This document shows positions 36,010 to 46,775 of a stretch of 64,000 nt of DNA, piece after piece. Under the pieces are notes generated by a model. That model was not told the DNA's origin, ran no database searches, and was given only the letters and a program-made list of their open reading frames with translations. Position 1 is the stretch's first letter; every line of letters begins with the position of its first letter. A program made the position numbers and the translations under genes. Origin of the DNA: Mauremys mutica (Eukaryota; Chordata; Testudines; Geoemydidae); contig NC_059075.1 in assembly GCF_020497125.1 (NCBI RefSeq), forward strand, positions 63,755,321 to 63,819,320, read 5' to 3'.

Positions 36010-38337
36010 TATTATGTGTGTCTTTGGATCTCCCTGCAAATGTCTGATTTTAAAATCACATTTTCCTATTCTGAGAATTTTTCTCTCTCCTCTACTGCCT
36101 ACCCACACAAACAGGGGAAACTGACTAACAGTTTATTTGTCAACAATGAATTTTTTATTGGTGAATAGATGCTAGTGGCCACATTTTCAAAAGAGCCCAG
36201 AAGCAACCACCAATGAAAGCCGCTTTGTGCTGAGCTATTGTGAAAATCTGATCACAAGTGTTAAATGCACAAAGTAAAAAAAAAATGAAAAAATAGAGAC
36301 ATTTCCCCCCTTCCTAATTTCTTTCATTTACATTAGGTGACACAGCAGATAGACACTTTTCAGACAAAAGTGTTATTTTTAAATTGGCAGTGTCTCTTTC
36401 ATGAAAGGAGGTAGTTTAGTTTCAATGCACCTTTCCTGCTTTGCAAAAAGACTAAATCTACTCATGGACAGAAACTTATCAGCTGTGAGCTAGACTAAAT
36501 CCTTACAGTTTCTATCATGATTAAACCTGATCTACTCTTATCCAAGGAAACTATATTAGCAACTTTCTAGGAAAACCCTTATTTAAGCATAATTCTTACA
36601 CCGCTTCGCTACGATCTAGAGGGAGGCCTACATCCCTGTCCACAAAGGGATAACAACCATTTTAGCTACAACTGTGTCTAAACATGGTTGCTGCTAGCAG
36701 GACTCTAACAGAGCTTCACTACAAGGAGAAAAGAGTTTCCTCCTTCACCTGAGAGCCAGCCTGACCAATTTGCTAACTGTACTTGCAATACTTTATATCT
36801 GTGATGGAAAAAACTGAAGCTAAACTGTGCACGCACATTTAAGAAAATTAGGCCAATCTGCATCCTAGGATAAAAGCAACTCTAAGAAACATTATAGCAT
36901 TAAAGCATAATTTTTAATGAGTTTATTTCTCTAACATTTTCATATCCTAATAAATACAGTTCAACCACCATGAGGAACTGGATATTCTGGCTTCCCATGT
37001 GTTTCACAATACCACGTATCTAGTACCGGCACTTTCTAACCGACAGCACATTTGCCCATTTCCAAGCACCTGGGGTCCAGCTGGGAAGAGGGGCTAGCAT
37101 TCTATATGGAGATGAAAAAAAGCTTGGTGCTGGAGAGAAAACACTGATTATTGGATTAGCTGACAAAATTCTGACATAATTATACCTACCGCACTGTTTG
37201 TCATCACCAGCCATCGATCCTATTAAACTACTGTGAGAAGCTAACCATTAAACAAATCAATATATTTGTGCACGCTTTATAGAAAAAAAACAAACATTAG
37301 ATATATGCTATTTATAATAATAAATATGCAGAAAACAGAAGACAATGTGGAAATTCTTTTTAGACTAGATTAAACATTTATGGTGTAATGGTGAATGATG
37401 AGACGTTTGGATCTATGTGTAATCAATGTTATGTCACACTGCTTTAATAGTCATTGCAAGCTGAAGCTGCTCGGCAAATCTCAAATAACATCTTTGTAAC
37501 CACAACATAAATTATGAGACACAAAGTATAATTCTGAATTCTAATCTCTTTTTTACTGGAAAGAAGCTGCAAAAATTGGACATAGCACAGAATGAGGACA
37601 CAAGTTTCCCTATTAACTTTGCCAATAGCGGTTCTCATTGATTGGTCCCAACATTATTTTATCCCCTGGAAGCAATGGAATGTTTTTAGATTATTAAGTG
37701 TTACAGATACCCAAAGAAAGCACACACGTGGTTCCTGATCCTATTTTTCTCCACTGAAAGCCTTCCAGGAGGGCCAAATTGTATATTCCTCCCCCCTACA
37801 ATTCATCAGATCCTAAATGATCCTATTTTCACAAATGGAGAGTTCTTGGTTTTATTTTTTAAACCAAGAATCCACTTCTTGATTTATGCTCCCATCTTTT
37901 CCCACTAAAAATCCCTTGGAGGAACCTGAATCTATCCTCACCAGTAATGGCAGATCTACAGGACCTCCTGATCATGACTTCCCAAACAACAGATCCCTAA
38001 GTGATCTTGCCTATATCCTCTCCAGAAGAAATAACCACTAGATGTTTCTAACTGTCCTGTTCTCTGAAAGACTAGCAAGTATTTCTGACTCTATTTTTAC
38101 CTCTTTAGGTGGTGGTAACTTCTCTTTCTCAGGAAATGTTTCTGACTCTGTTCTTTGATGAAGTACACTGAGTGCTCCTTTAATAGATCTTCTCAATATG
38201 CTTTCACAAGAGAAATTTTATAGCAGCACGATTAGCACTTCCATATTACTGTGCTTTGCAAAGCACCTACGAACCATACAACTTAGCAAATGACTGATAC
38301 AGTGCAGTTGCTTTTATGAAGACGAAGACTTATTCAC
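36010..38337. other. TTBK2 intron, no gene seen
   Basis: AT-rich intron between the short MITE and the candidate cassette exon. No repeat family or coding sequence is recognised. Confidence 0.75.
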
Positions 38338-38586
38338 CTGTTGGAGTTGTGATTTTGAGATGCGAATGACAGGGGGAAACTTGTTGCCACTGGGAATGAC
38401 AGGAAGTTGCCTACGGCCAGTTGAGCGGGAAGAGGAGGAATGGCTCTCTGCTGATTGACTCCTGGGTAACCCAGCCTCTTTCTTAGGGTCCGAGTGGGAG
38501 GATAGATGGGCAATAGGGCTCAGGGTGCGGAGGATGGGACTTGAAATTCTCGGAGTGGAGAAATACAGCATGTGAGATGAGTTGAG
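38338..38586 (-). CDS. TTBK2: Candidate TTBK2 cassette exon (83 codons, phase 0-0)
   Basis: A 249-nt segment on the TTBK2 strand with a strong acceptor (pyrimidine tract, then CCATGTTGTTCTCACAG, exon from 38586) and a strong donor (CAACAG|GTGAATAAG). In the frame set by the neighbouring TTBK2 exons it is open throughout: LNSSHMLYFSTPRISSPILR, TLSPIAHLSSHSDPKKEAG, LPRSQSAESHSSSSRSTGRR, QLPVIPSGNKFPPVIRISKS and QLQQ. Inclusion between the exon ending at 51315 (phase 0) and the exon starting at 9016 (phase 0) keeps the frame; skipping gives the arrangement seen in human TTBK2 as I know it. The Ser/Pro/Arg-rich composition suits the disordered TTBK2 tail and offers many phosphorylation sites. Alternatives are an exon of an unannotated nested transcript or a decaying exon. 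Transcript support is not available from sequence. Confidence 0.72.
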
Positions 38587-40477
38587 CTGTGAGAACAACA
38601 TGGTGGGGAAAAAAGTAAGTTTTTCAAATATATTATTTTTAACAATTTATTTTTGACCTACTGCCCATGTAGCTTTCTTACAGTGACAGAATCACATCTC
38701 TCTCTCAGGCTAAAAGCTGATAATTTAAGAGAGAGATAAAATCAGAAGCCTCCACATTTATCAGATATTAAAAAATTAGTATCACAGTAAGAAGTGAGCA
38801 TCCTTTTTCTCTTCGGCCATCTAGTCCTCTAACTTCACTCATATATTCAGCAAGCATACCTATAGGATAGGTATAAACATTAAACAAAGAAACTGTTGCA
38901 AAGATAATGAGTGCATGAAATTATTAATCATTGCATTTGTCTTTTCTACTGTTTAACATAGCAACATTGTTTTTTGACCGAACTATTTTTGCAGATCCAT
39001 AAACAGCATGCTTTGCAACTGTGGTGGAACCAAAGCACAATGGGACTGCTGAAGCACCTAATTTATAAAGATAAGCACTGAGGGTGAAAGCAGCAACTTC
39101 TGGGAAATTTCCAAATCATGGGATGAAATTAAAGGAACAAACTAAAATGGTGAAGCTATAGCAATTGTGGATTCCTGTACTGTCTGGATCAGGCCTGAGC
39201 TAAAGAGTTCATCCCAAATGTTGCAACCAACAGGAAAAAAACAAACCTTGGAAAGAGCTTGGATGGCTGTGGTGTGTAGAATAGGCAATGTACAGGAAAT
39301 GTAAGAACAAAGCCTTCCAGCTAGCAGTTTTTTGGAACACCTTTTCACTTAGGGTAGACAAAGCTCCAATAAAACCTATAGCCCTTGGATGCACAACTCT
39401 GAAGCCAACTACATCTTTGCAAGTCCTAAGCAGCACTGAAGCAAAACTGTTGAATATCTATTGCTAAAAATGATCAGAGGAGATTATTATTTATCTCTTT
39501 TTTTGCAATTACTTTTAGACAAAATCAGAAAAGGGAGCAATATGGAAAAATTTCCTTTAAAGTTTATTGGATTTGATTACTTCTATTACTGCTATTCTTT
39601 TCATTTTCATTGCTATTTGGGAATCCCATTTGTCTTCCTATTATGATTGGATATTGAGAGTACTGTGGATGTATTGCACAGTTTCCAAGGAGAAGGTGTT
39701 AACAACAGCATCACTCCTAGAGCTTCAGTTCCCATACAGTACAGCTGTCATTCACTTAAAAAAACAAAACAAAAAAACAAACAAAAAAAACCTATGCCCA
39801 ATGAGTCATAAAAACAGCATGTGAAGAAGGAAGATACATTAAAATTAAAAGAGGAGGAACTCTAAAATAAAGGGAAGAACATTTCAAAGGAAAAGGAAAG
39901 GTAAAATTGTACAGCCTGTTTCAATTTGATACTAATACAGTAACAATACAACAACAGGTAAACAGCCTGTGAGGGGATACAAGCATTGTTTTGTCTGAAC
40001 AGGAGTTTTTGTTGTAACTTATTAACAGGTGCTTTTTTTCTCTCTGTAGATCTATAAAATAGATAAAATAATTATAAAATAATAAATCTGACCAACACCT
40101 GATTATAACTGACCAACACCCATTACAACTTCACATATGAGACTTTGTCCCCATTATATTTAAAAACAATACTTGATTACAAAAAAAAAGAAAAGAAAAA
40201 AGAAAAACACTTCAAGAAATAAGCTTATATAGTATGACTCCTCTGGTGTGGATGGCTGAAGACACTTGGACCTTGGTCTCATGACCCATACTGCCCAAAG
40301 GTATGCAATTATCCTGGCAGTTTTCACGGTCCCCCACATCCTGTGGTGTGTTACTACTAATCAGCTCTGGGTTTTTCTGCTTTTTTTTCCCCACGTGTGT
40401 GCATTTCCCACTTCTCTTTCTTACATAAAGGTTTCTCCTTCCACTTACCTACTCTGCCAATTTTCTATATACACATA
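38587..40477. other. TTBK2 intron, no gene seen
   Basis: AT-rich intron with A-rich stretches (for example about 39755-39795 and 40180-40207). No coding or recognised repeat beyond simple A-rich sequence. Confidence 0.7.
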
Positions 40478-40839
40478 GGCCTGGTCTACACTACGCGTTT
40501 AAACCGATTTTAGCAGCGTTAAACCGATTTAACGCTGCACCCGTCCACACAACGAGGCCCTTTATATCGATATAAAGGGCTCTTTAAACCGGCTTCTATA
40601 CTCCTCCCCGACGAGAGGCGTAGCGCTGAAATTGGTATTACCATATCAGATTAGGGTTAGTGTGGCCGCAAATCGACGGTATTGGCCTCTGGGCGGTATC
40701 CCACAGTGCACCATTGTGACTGCTCTGGACAGCAATCTGAACTCGGATGCACTGGCCAGGTAGACAGGAAAAGCCCCGCGAACTTTTGAATTTCATTTCC
40801 TGTTTGCCCAGCGTGGAGCTCTCATCAGCACAGGTGGCG

Positions 40840-41050
40840 ATGCAGTCCCAAATCCAAAAAGAGCTCCAGCATGGACCGTACGGGAGATACTGGATCTGAT
40901 CGCTGTATGGGGAGGCAAATCTGTCCTATCACAGCTCCGTTACAGAAGACGAAATGACAAAGCACTTGAAAAAATCTCCAGAGGCCACAGCAGGGACTCA
41001 GCACAGTGCTGCGTGACAAGCATAACGGAAAGCCAAAGAATCAAATGGAC
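40840..41050 (+). pseudogene. Harbinger Myb/SANT exon-1 fragment
   Basis: From ATG at 40840 the translation follows the start of the Myb-like protein of the 25.6-kb element (APAWTVREILDLIAVWG-type sequence, then LRYRRRNDKALEKIS), before a deletion and frame loss around 40980. It lacks the second half of the DNA-binding domain. It is a non-functional remnant inside the deletion derivative. Confidence 0.75.
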
Positions 41051-41576
41051 GCTCATGGAGGGAGGGAGGGGGTACTGAGGACTTCAGCTATCCCACAGTC
41101 CCCGCAGTCTCCGAAAAGCATTTGCATTCTTGGTTGGGCTCCAAGTGCATGAAGGGTCAAAAACATTTTCCCGGGTGTTTCAGGGTGTATGTCGTCAATT
41201 TACACCCTTCACCCCCTCCCCCCGAAAGAAAAGGGAAAAAAATCGTATCTCGCCTTTTTTCAATGTCACCCTATGTCTACTGCATGCTGCTGGTAGACGG
41301 GGTGCTGGAGAGCTAAACAGCAGCATCCTCTCCCCTCTCCCCAGTGGCAGACGATACAGTACAGTAGGACTGGTATCCGTTCTCGTCATCAGCCCGTGAG
41401 TGCTCCTGGCTGGCCTCAGGTGAGGCTGGCCAGGGGCACCTGGGTAAAAATAGGAATGATTCCCGGTCATTCCCAGTAGATGGTACAGAACGGCTGATAA
41501 CCGTCCTCATCATAGCAACTGGGGGCTGAACTTCATCAGCCCTCTCCCTTTCACGTGTAAAAAAAAAGCTTCTGTA

Positions 41577-41740
41577 CTGCCTGGACTATCATAGCAGCAG
41601 GATGCTGGGCTCCTCTCCTCAGCATCGTTTAATGTCCTGCCTGTACTCTCATAGCAGCGGGATGCTGGGCTCCTCTCCCCCACACCGCTTAATGTCCTGC
41701 CTGGACTATCATAGCAGCTGGAGGCTGCCTTCCCCTCATT
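41577..41740. repeat. 60-bp tandem repeat, about 2.7 copies
   Basis: The unit start, CTGCCTGGACTATCATAGCA, recurs with exact 60-bp spacing (starts of the CTGGACTATC/CTGTACTCTC phase at 41581, 41641 and 41701). Units 1 and 2 share GGATGCTGGGCTCCTCTC. It lies inside the Harbinger derivative. Confidence 0.85.
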
Positions 41741-42659
41741 TTATCTCACAAGTCACTGTTTCTTATTCCTGCATTCTTTATTACTTCATCACACAAATGG
41801 GGGGACACTGCCACGGTAGCCCAGGAAGGTTGGGGAAGGAGGGAAGCAACGGGTGGGGTTGTTGCAGGGGCACCCCCCGTGAATGGCATGCAGCTCATCA
41901 TTTCTGCGGGATCTGACACGGAGCGGCTGTGCTCTCTGGTTCTCTGATACACTAGCCCCATATTCTAGGCAGGACTGATTCTATTTTTAGATACCATAAA
42001 GGAGGGATTGACTCGGGGAGTCATTCCCATTTTTGTCTTTGCGCCCCCGGCCGACCTCAGCCAGGGGAACCCATGACAGCAGCAGACAGTACAGAATGAC
42101 AGATAACCATCATCTCATTGCCAATTTACAACGGCAGCAGACGGTACAGAACGACTGATAACCATCTCTGCTATCATGCAAAAGCAAATGAATGCTGCTG
42201 TGTAGCGCTGCTGTATCGCCTCTGTCAGCAGCATCCAGTACACATACGGTGACAGTGACAAAAGGCAAAACAGGCTCCATGGTTGCCATGCTATGGCGTC
42301 TGCCAGGGCAATCCAGGGAAAAAGGGCGCGAAATGATTGTCTGCCGTTGCTTTCCCGGAGGAAGGAATGACTGACGACATTTACCCAGAACCACCCGCGA
42401 CAATGATTTTTGCCCCATCAGGCACTGGGATCTCAACCCAGAATTCCAAGGTGGGGGGGGAGACTGCCGGAACTATGGGATAGCTACGGAATAGCTACCC
42501 ACAGTGCAACGCTCCAGAAATCGACGCTAGCCTCGGACCATGGACGCACACCGAAGAATTAATGTGCTTAGTGTGGCCGTGTGGACTCGACTTTATACAA
42601 TCTGTTTTACAAAACCGGTTTATGTAAAATCGGAATAATCCCGTAGTGTAGACGTACCC

Positions 42660-44857
42660 ATAGTCTCTCTCTTCTTCCCTCCCACAATCATAGTTGTTTC
42701 ATCACCCTCAATCAATCAGTTCTTCACAAGAGATAGGGACCAAATTCAGAAGCCCTCTTGAGGATGTCCAATGACAAGGAAAAAAAAAAAGCAATGGTAT
42801 GGAAATAATGAGCCAGAAATCTAGAGTGCAAGTGCGGAAAACACATACCTGCTGTCAATTCTGACACTTCCTACACTGTTCCACAGGATAATGATTATTA
42901 TTATTTGAAAAGCAACACAAAAAGGCTACATAATTTTTTCCAAATAATTTCTTATCTTTCAACTTCACTACATGGTTTGTACCATAAAACAGATGTGGGG
43001 ACAGACAGAATGATTCTTTATTCCCCAAAGCATCTCGTGTCCAGTGTTCTCAGAGCTGTGTTCAGAATCATCTGGAGGAAGGAGGAAACTGAGTTGTTTC
43101 AGAACTTATATTAAATCCCCCAGACCCAGTGTTTTTCCACCTACTGTACTATTTCATATTTCTAGATCCGTTTTACCCCTTTTTTACTGACACATTATTT
43201 GGCTCTGTAGTATTATACTGAAATTGTATTCTTTGAGGCAAATTTTGCTCATAGCCACAGGTGCAATGTAACTGAAATCAGCATCAACAAGAGCAAAATT
43301 TGTCCCTTTGCCTGTTTGTAATTTTTCACATGGGCACACTATCTACATTAAATTAGAAAACAACTAAATATCAGTAAGTTTCATTTAAGGTTGCTATGAT
43401 AACACAAACAATTCTGATACCAGCCTTATCACTGATTTTATCCACACACAACTTTTAAATCACCAGCATTCAAACGACATTTGCTCTACCCCTGGATTTG
43501 CTTTACTATTTTAGGGCCTGATTTAACATCTATTGAAATTAATGCTAATCTTTTCTTTCACTTTATTAGGAATTCAACCGGTCCCTTATGTACATTTTAA
43601 ACATCATACATTTGGATAACTGAGTACTGTTTTAATGTACTAGACGTAGTTTTTTCATCTGACATAATAGTGATGTTTACTCTATGTTCATACAGTAGCT
43701 TTTGTCTCTACTGATTTTAGTCTAATTAGGGGTACATTAAATTATTTTGCTTAGTAAAGAAAGAATGCTATCTGGATGTGCTTACATACTACAGTGATAG
43801 AGAAACCTAAAATGATATATCTGGTATTCATATGTTCTTGAGTTGTTAAAATACATTTGATTTTGTCGATTGCTTACGGTTGTATGAATAAGATACGGTA
43901 TTAAAGTTTTTAGGTACAATTCTGAGGGAAGTTATGAGATAAACAGATAAAGGTTAATTTCTACTTTTTAGTCATTCTGAATATTTTGTTACAGATGCAG
44001 AATCCAAGTTTTTTGAGTTGCAGTGATTAATATTAAATATTAAAATGCAGTCTCTTTAATAGACTGTGGGAACACACTGGGTATTAAGATTTTTGTCATT
44101 TTTTAAACTTTAGCTTGCAATTTCCATATTTTTTAATATTTTGAGCTTTCTTAAGGATGTGTTTAATTGTATGCCTCATCTTGAATTGCACAGTGCAACC
44201 TTAACTATAATAAAGTTTTTGTTATTTAATTTCTTATTTTTAAAAAATATTTTACAATGTTTTTGAACGTTATCAAAAGCTGGGTTAGAGACTAAGTGAT
44301 AAACCCTATATGACCTACAGACACCATTGATGCTATGTATCCTAAGCATCTTCTATACCCTATTAAACTATTTTTAATCTTCAGGCTCTGTAGGATCCAA
44401 ACTATCGTCACTTTACACCTTATAACTAGACTTTTAAAGGCCAAAAGCTGTGTCATCTAAATCTGGAGATGACAATCTCATTTGTCAACAAATATACAAT
44501 GGTATCTCTGATGTAGAAACACAAATAACTTAAAAAAGTAAATTTTATAATGATGAAATCTGTGAAAAGAAATCACAGCATATATTACAGTGCATTATAA
44601 AGTACATTAGAATGAGTTTCCAAACTTTTTCAACCAACCAGCATTCACATATCATGGGGTTATTTTTTTCCATTGTGAAAATCATTTTTTCTACTCTTTG
44701 CCATAAACCCAATTCGGATGCTACACTTCTGAAAACACACAATTCAGATCACTAATCACCTTCACTTAAAAAGTTAGAAGGAGGGTTACAATAAGCTTTA
44801 TACATGTAATACTGGTTGCAACCTTAACTATGAAAGTGCTGCTCACTACTTCTTAAT
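42660..44857. other. TTBK2 intron, no gene seen
   Basis: AT-rich intron. One short structured item is a perfect 10-bp inverted repeat, AATTTTGCTC (43241-43250) and GAGCAAAATT (43291-43300), part of a diverged palindromic repeat. No coding sequence. Confidence 0.65.
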
Positions 44858-45595
44858 TATTCATAGATTCATAGATTCTAGGACTGGAAGGGACCTCGAG
44901 AGGTCATCGAGTCCAGTCCCCTGCCCTCAGGGCAGGACCAAATATTGTCTAGACCATCCCTGATAGACATTTATCTAACCTACTCTTAAATATCTCCAGA
45001 GAAGGAGATTCCACAACCTCCCTAGGCAATTTATTCCAGTGTTTAACCACCCTGACAGTTAGGAACTTTTTCCTAATGTCCAACCTAAACCGCCCTTGCT
45101 GCAGTTTAAGCCCATTGCTTCTTGTTCTATCCTTAGAGGCTAAGGTGAACAAGTTTTCTCCCTCCTCCTGATGACATCCTTTTAGATACCTGAAAACTGC
45201 TATCATGTCCCCTCTCAGTCTTCTCTTTTCCAAACTAAACAAACCCAATTCTTTCAGCCTTCCTTCATAAGTCATGTTCTCAAGACCTTCAATCATTCTT
45301 GTTGCTCTTCTCTGGACCCTCTCCAATTTTTCCACATCTTTCTTGAAATGTGGTGCCCAGAACTGGACAGAATACTCCAGTTGAGGCCTAACCAGCACAG
45401 AGAAGAGCGGAAGAATGACTTCTTGTGTCTTGCTCCCAACACACCTGTTAATGCATCCCAGAATCACGTTTGCTTTTTTTGCAACAGCATCACACTGTAG
45501 ACTCATATTTAGCTTGTGGTCCACTATAACCCCTAGATCCCTTTCTGCCGTACTTCTTCCTAGACAGTCTCTTCCCATTTTGTATGCAACGATGC
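44858..45595 (-). mobile_element. CR1 LINE, 5'-truncated 3' end
   Basis: On the minus strand this is the C-terminal part of a CR1 ORF2 followed by the CR1 3' tail. It ends in the ATTCTATGAATCTATGAAT microsatellite (+ 44860-44880) typical of CR1 elements. The frame 45578-44949 is open for 209 codons, ending SRLDKCLSGMV. Truncation at about 45595 removes the endonuclease and most of the reverse transcriptase. Confidence 0.93.
44949..45578 (-). pseudogene. CR1 ORF2 C-terminal fragment
   Basis: A 209-codon open frame with the characteristic post-RT CR1 region: AERDLGVIVDHKLNMSLQCD, AVAKKANVILGCINRCV, ILPLFSVLVRPQLEYSVQFW, the VEKLERVQRRATRMI motif, LKELGLFSLEKRRLRGDMI and the HWNKLPREVVESPSLEIFK end. 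No catalytic residues remain because the endonuclease and palm domains are upstream of the truncation. It has no promoter and is a dead fragment, although its frame has not yet decayed, so the insertion may be fairly recent. Confidence 0.93.
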
Positions 45596-46060
45596 AAAGA
45601 TGTCCTTATTTTCCCTGTCTTTATTGTTTCCCTCGCCCTCTATAGTTGTTTTCCTGTGTTGTGGCTGTGTAATACCGCAACATTCTTTTGTTTCCCTCTC
45701 TATGGAGCAGACCAATCCTCAACTACAATCACAACACAGGATATATGAAAGAGAAACTTTCCCAAGGAAGAGATTCAAATGAAGCCACTATGAATGAAAG
45801 TCATTGGATCTCCTCCACTCTTCCATTTTAGGATAGCATTTTACAATACATATGGGATACACTTTTCTGTTTATTCCCAGATACCGCTGTATGTGGATGA
45901 GATGCACTCATTCAGTGAACCTTGTTAAGGAGGAATGTAATAGTGGAGACTGAAGATACTGACTAAAGCAATTTTATTTTGGGAATGGGCTCTTTAAAGC
46001 CATAGTGCCTACCCTATAGGGTTCCAGAGTTACAGTTACTATATAAATGTGCCCTGAGAC

Positions 46061-46361
46061 CAGCAGCGGCTCTATGTATTTTGCTGCCCCAAGCATGGCA
46101 GTCAGGGAGCCCTCAGCGGCATTTCTGCGGGAGGTCTGCCGGTCATGCAGATTCGGCGGTGTTTCTGCGGGCGATCTACCGGTCCCGTGCCTTCGGTGTA
46201 CCCGCCACCGAATTGCTGCTGAAGCCGCAGGACCGGCGGACCTCCCACAGAAACGCCGCCAAAGGCTCCCTGACCGCTGCCGTCATGTAGACGAACCCCT
46301 CCCTTTCCCCCCCGAAGCTTGCCGCCCCAGGCATGTGCTTGCTGCGCTGGTGCCGTCCCTG
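46061..46361. mobile_element. 301-bp foldback hAT MITE with 8-bp target duplication
   Basis: It starts CAGCAGCGGCTCTATG and ends ...GCGCTGGTGCCGTCCCTG, flanked by identical CCTGAGAC copies (46053-46060 and 46362-46369). The interior is a GC-rich imperfect palindrome, and the left part TTGCTGCCCCAAGCATGGCA resembles the right arm of the 30.4-kb copy. Same hAT MITE family, more diverged at the right terminus. Confidence 0.9.
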
Positions 46362-46587
46362 CCTGAGACAACATATGTATAATATTCCACCTAGAAACAG
46401 AGACAGCATACAACAGGGCCTGTGGACAGTGATATTGACAACTACAGAACATGCCTAAGGTTTGCTGAATAGCACAGCACAAGAAGGATTCAATAAACCT
46501 GCCTGTACTTCAAAAAACACCAATCTTGCATGAAAATAAGTTTGTTGATTTATTGCAAAATGTTTTTTTTTGTTTTTTAATTGGAGA

Positions 46588-46775
46588 TATACCAATCTCC
46601 TAGAATGGGAAGGGACCTTGAAAGGTCATCGAGTCCAGCCCCCTGCCTTCACTAGCAGGACCAAATACTGATCTTGCCCCAGATCCCTAAGTGGCCCTCT
46701 CATGGATTGAACTCTCAACCCTGGCTTTAGCAGGCCAATGCTCAAACCACTGAGCTTATACCTCTCCCTCACGGT
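46588..46775 (-). mobile_element. tRNA-derived SINE with CR1-like tail (tortoise Pol III/SINE type)
   Basis: Read on the minus strand it has an A-box region AAGCTCAGTGGTTTGAGCA, a B-box region GAGTTCAATCC, then GGGCCACTTAGGGATCTGG, then a 3' tail with GGACTCGATGACCTTTCAAG and GTCCCTTCCCATTCTAGG. The tail is nearly the same as the 3' end of the CR1 element 1.7 kb away, fitting the known sharing of tails between this SINE and CR1-like LINEs in turtles. Confidence 0.9.

Larger units (their letters stand above)
40478..42659. mobile_element. Internally deleted Harbinger derivative (2.2 kb, non-autonomous)
   Basis: The termini GGCCTGGTCTACACTACGCG and ending CCGTAGTGTAGACGTACCC match the full-length element at 25.6 kb, flanked by ATA on both sides (40475-40477 and 42660-42662). 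The left about 550 bp and right about 350 bp resemble the full element. The transposase gene is entirely lost and the Myb exon is broken. The interior has unrelated or rearranged sequence with repeated motifs of the CAGACGGTACAGAACGACTG type and a 60-bp tandem repeat. It would depend on an autonomous relative for mobility. Confidence 0.9.

Noticed and set aside
46047..46482. Overlapping open frames of 60-126 codons on both strands
   Set aside because: Same cause as at 30.4 kb: the second foldback MITE.
46700..46765. Possible tRNA gene (A- and B-box motifs on minus)
   Set aside because: It is continuous with a CR1-like tail and matches the tortoise-type SINE. The acceptor stem of a true tRNA is not formed.
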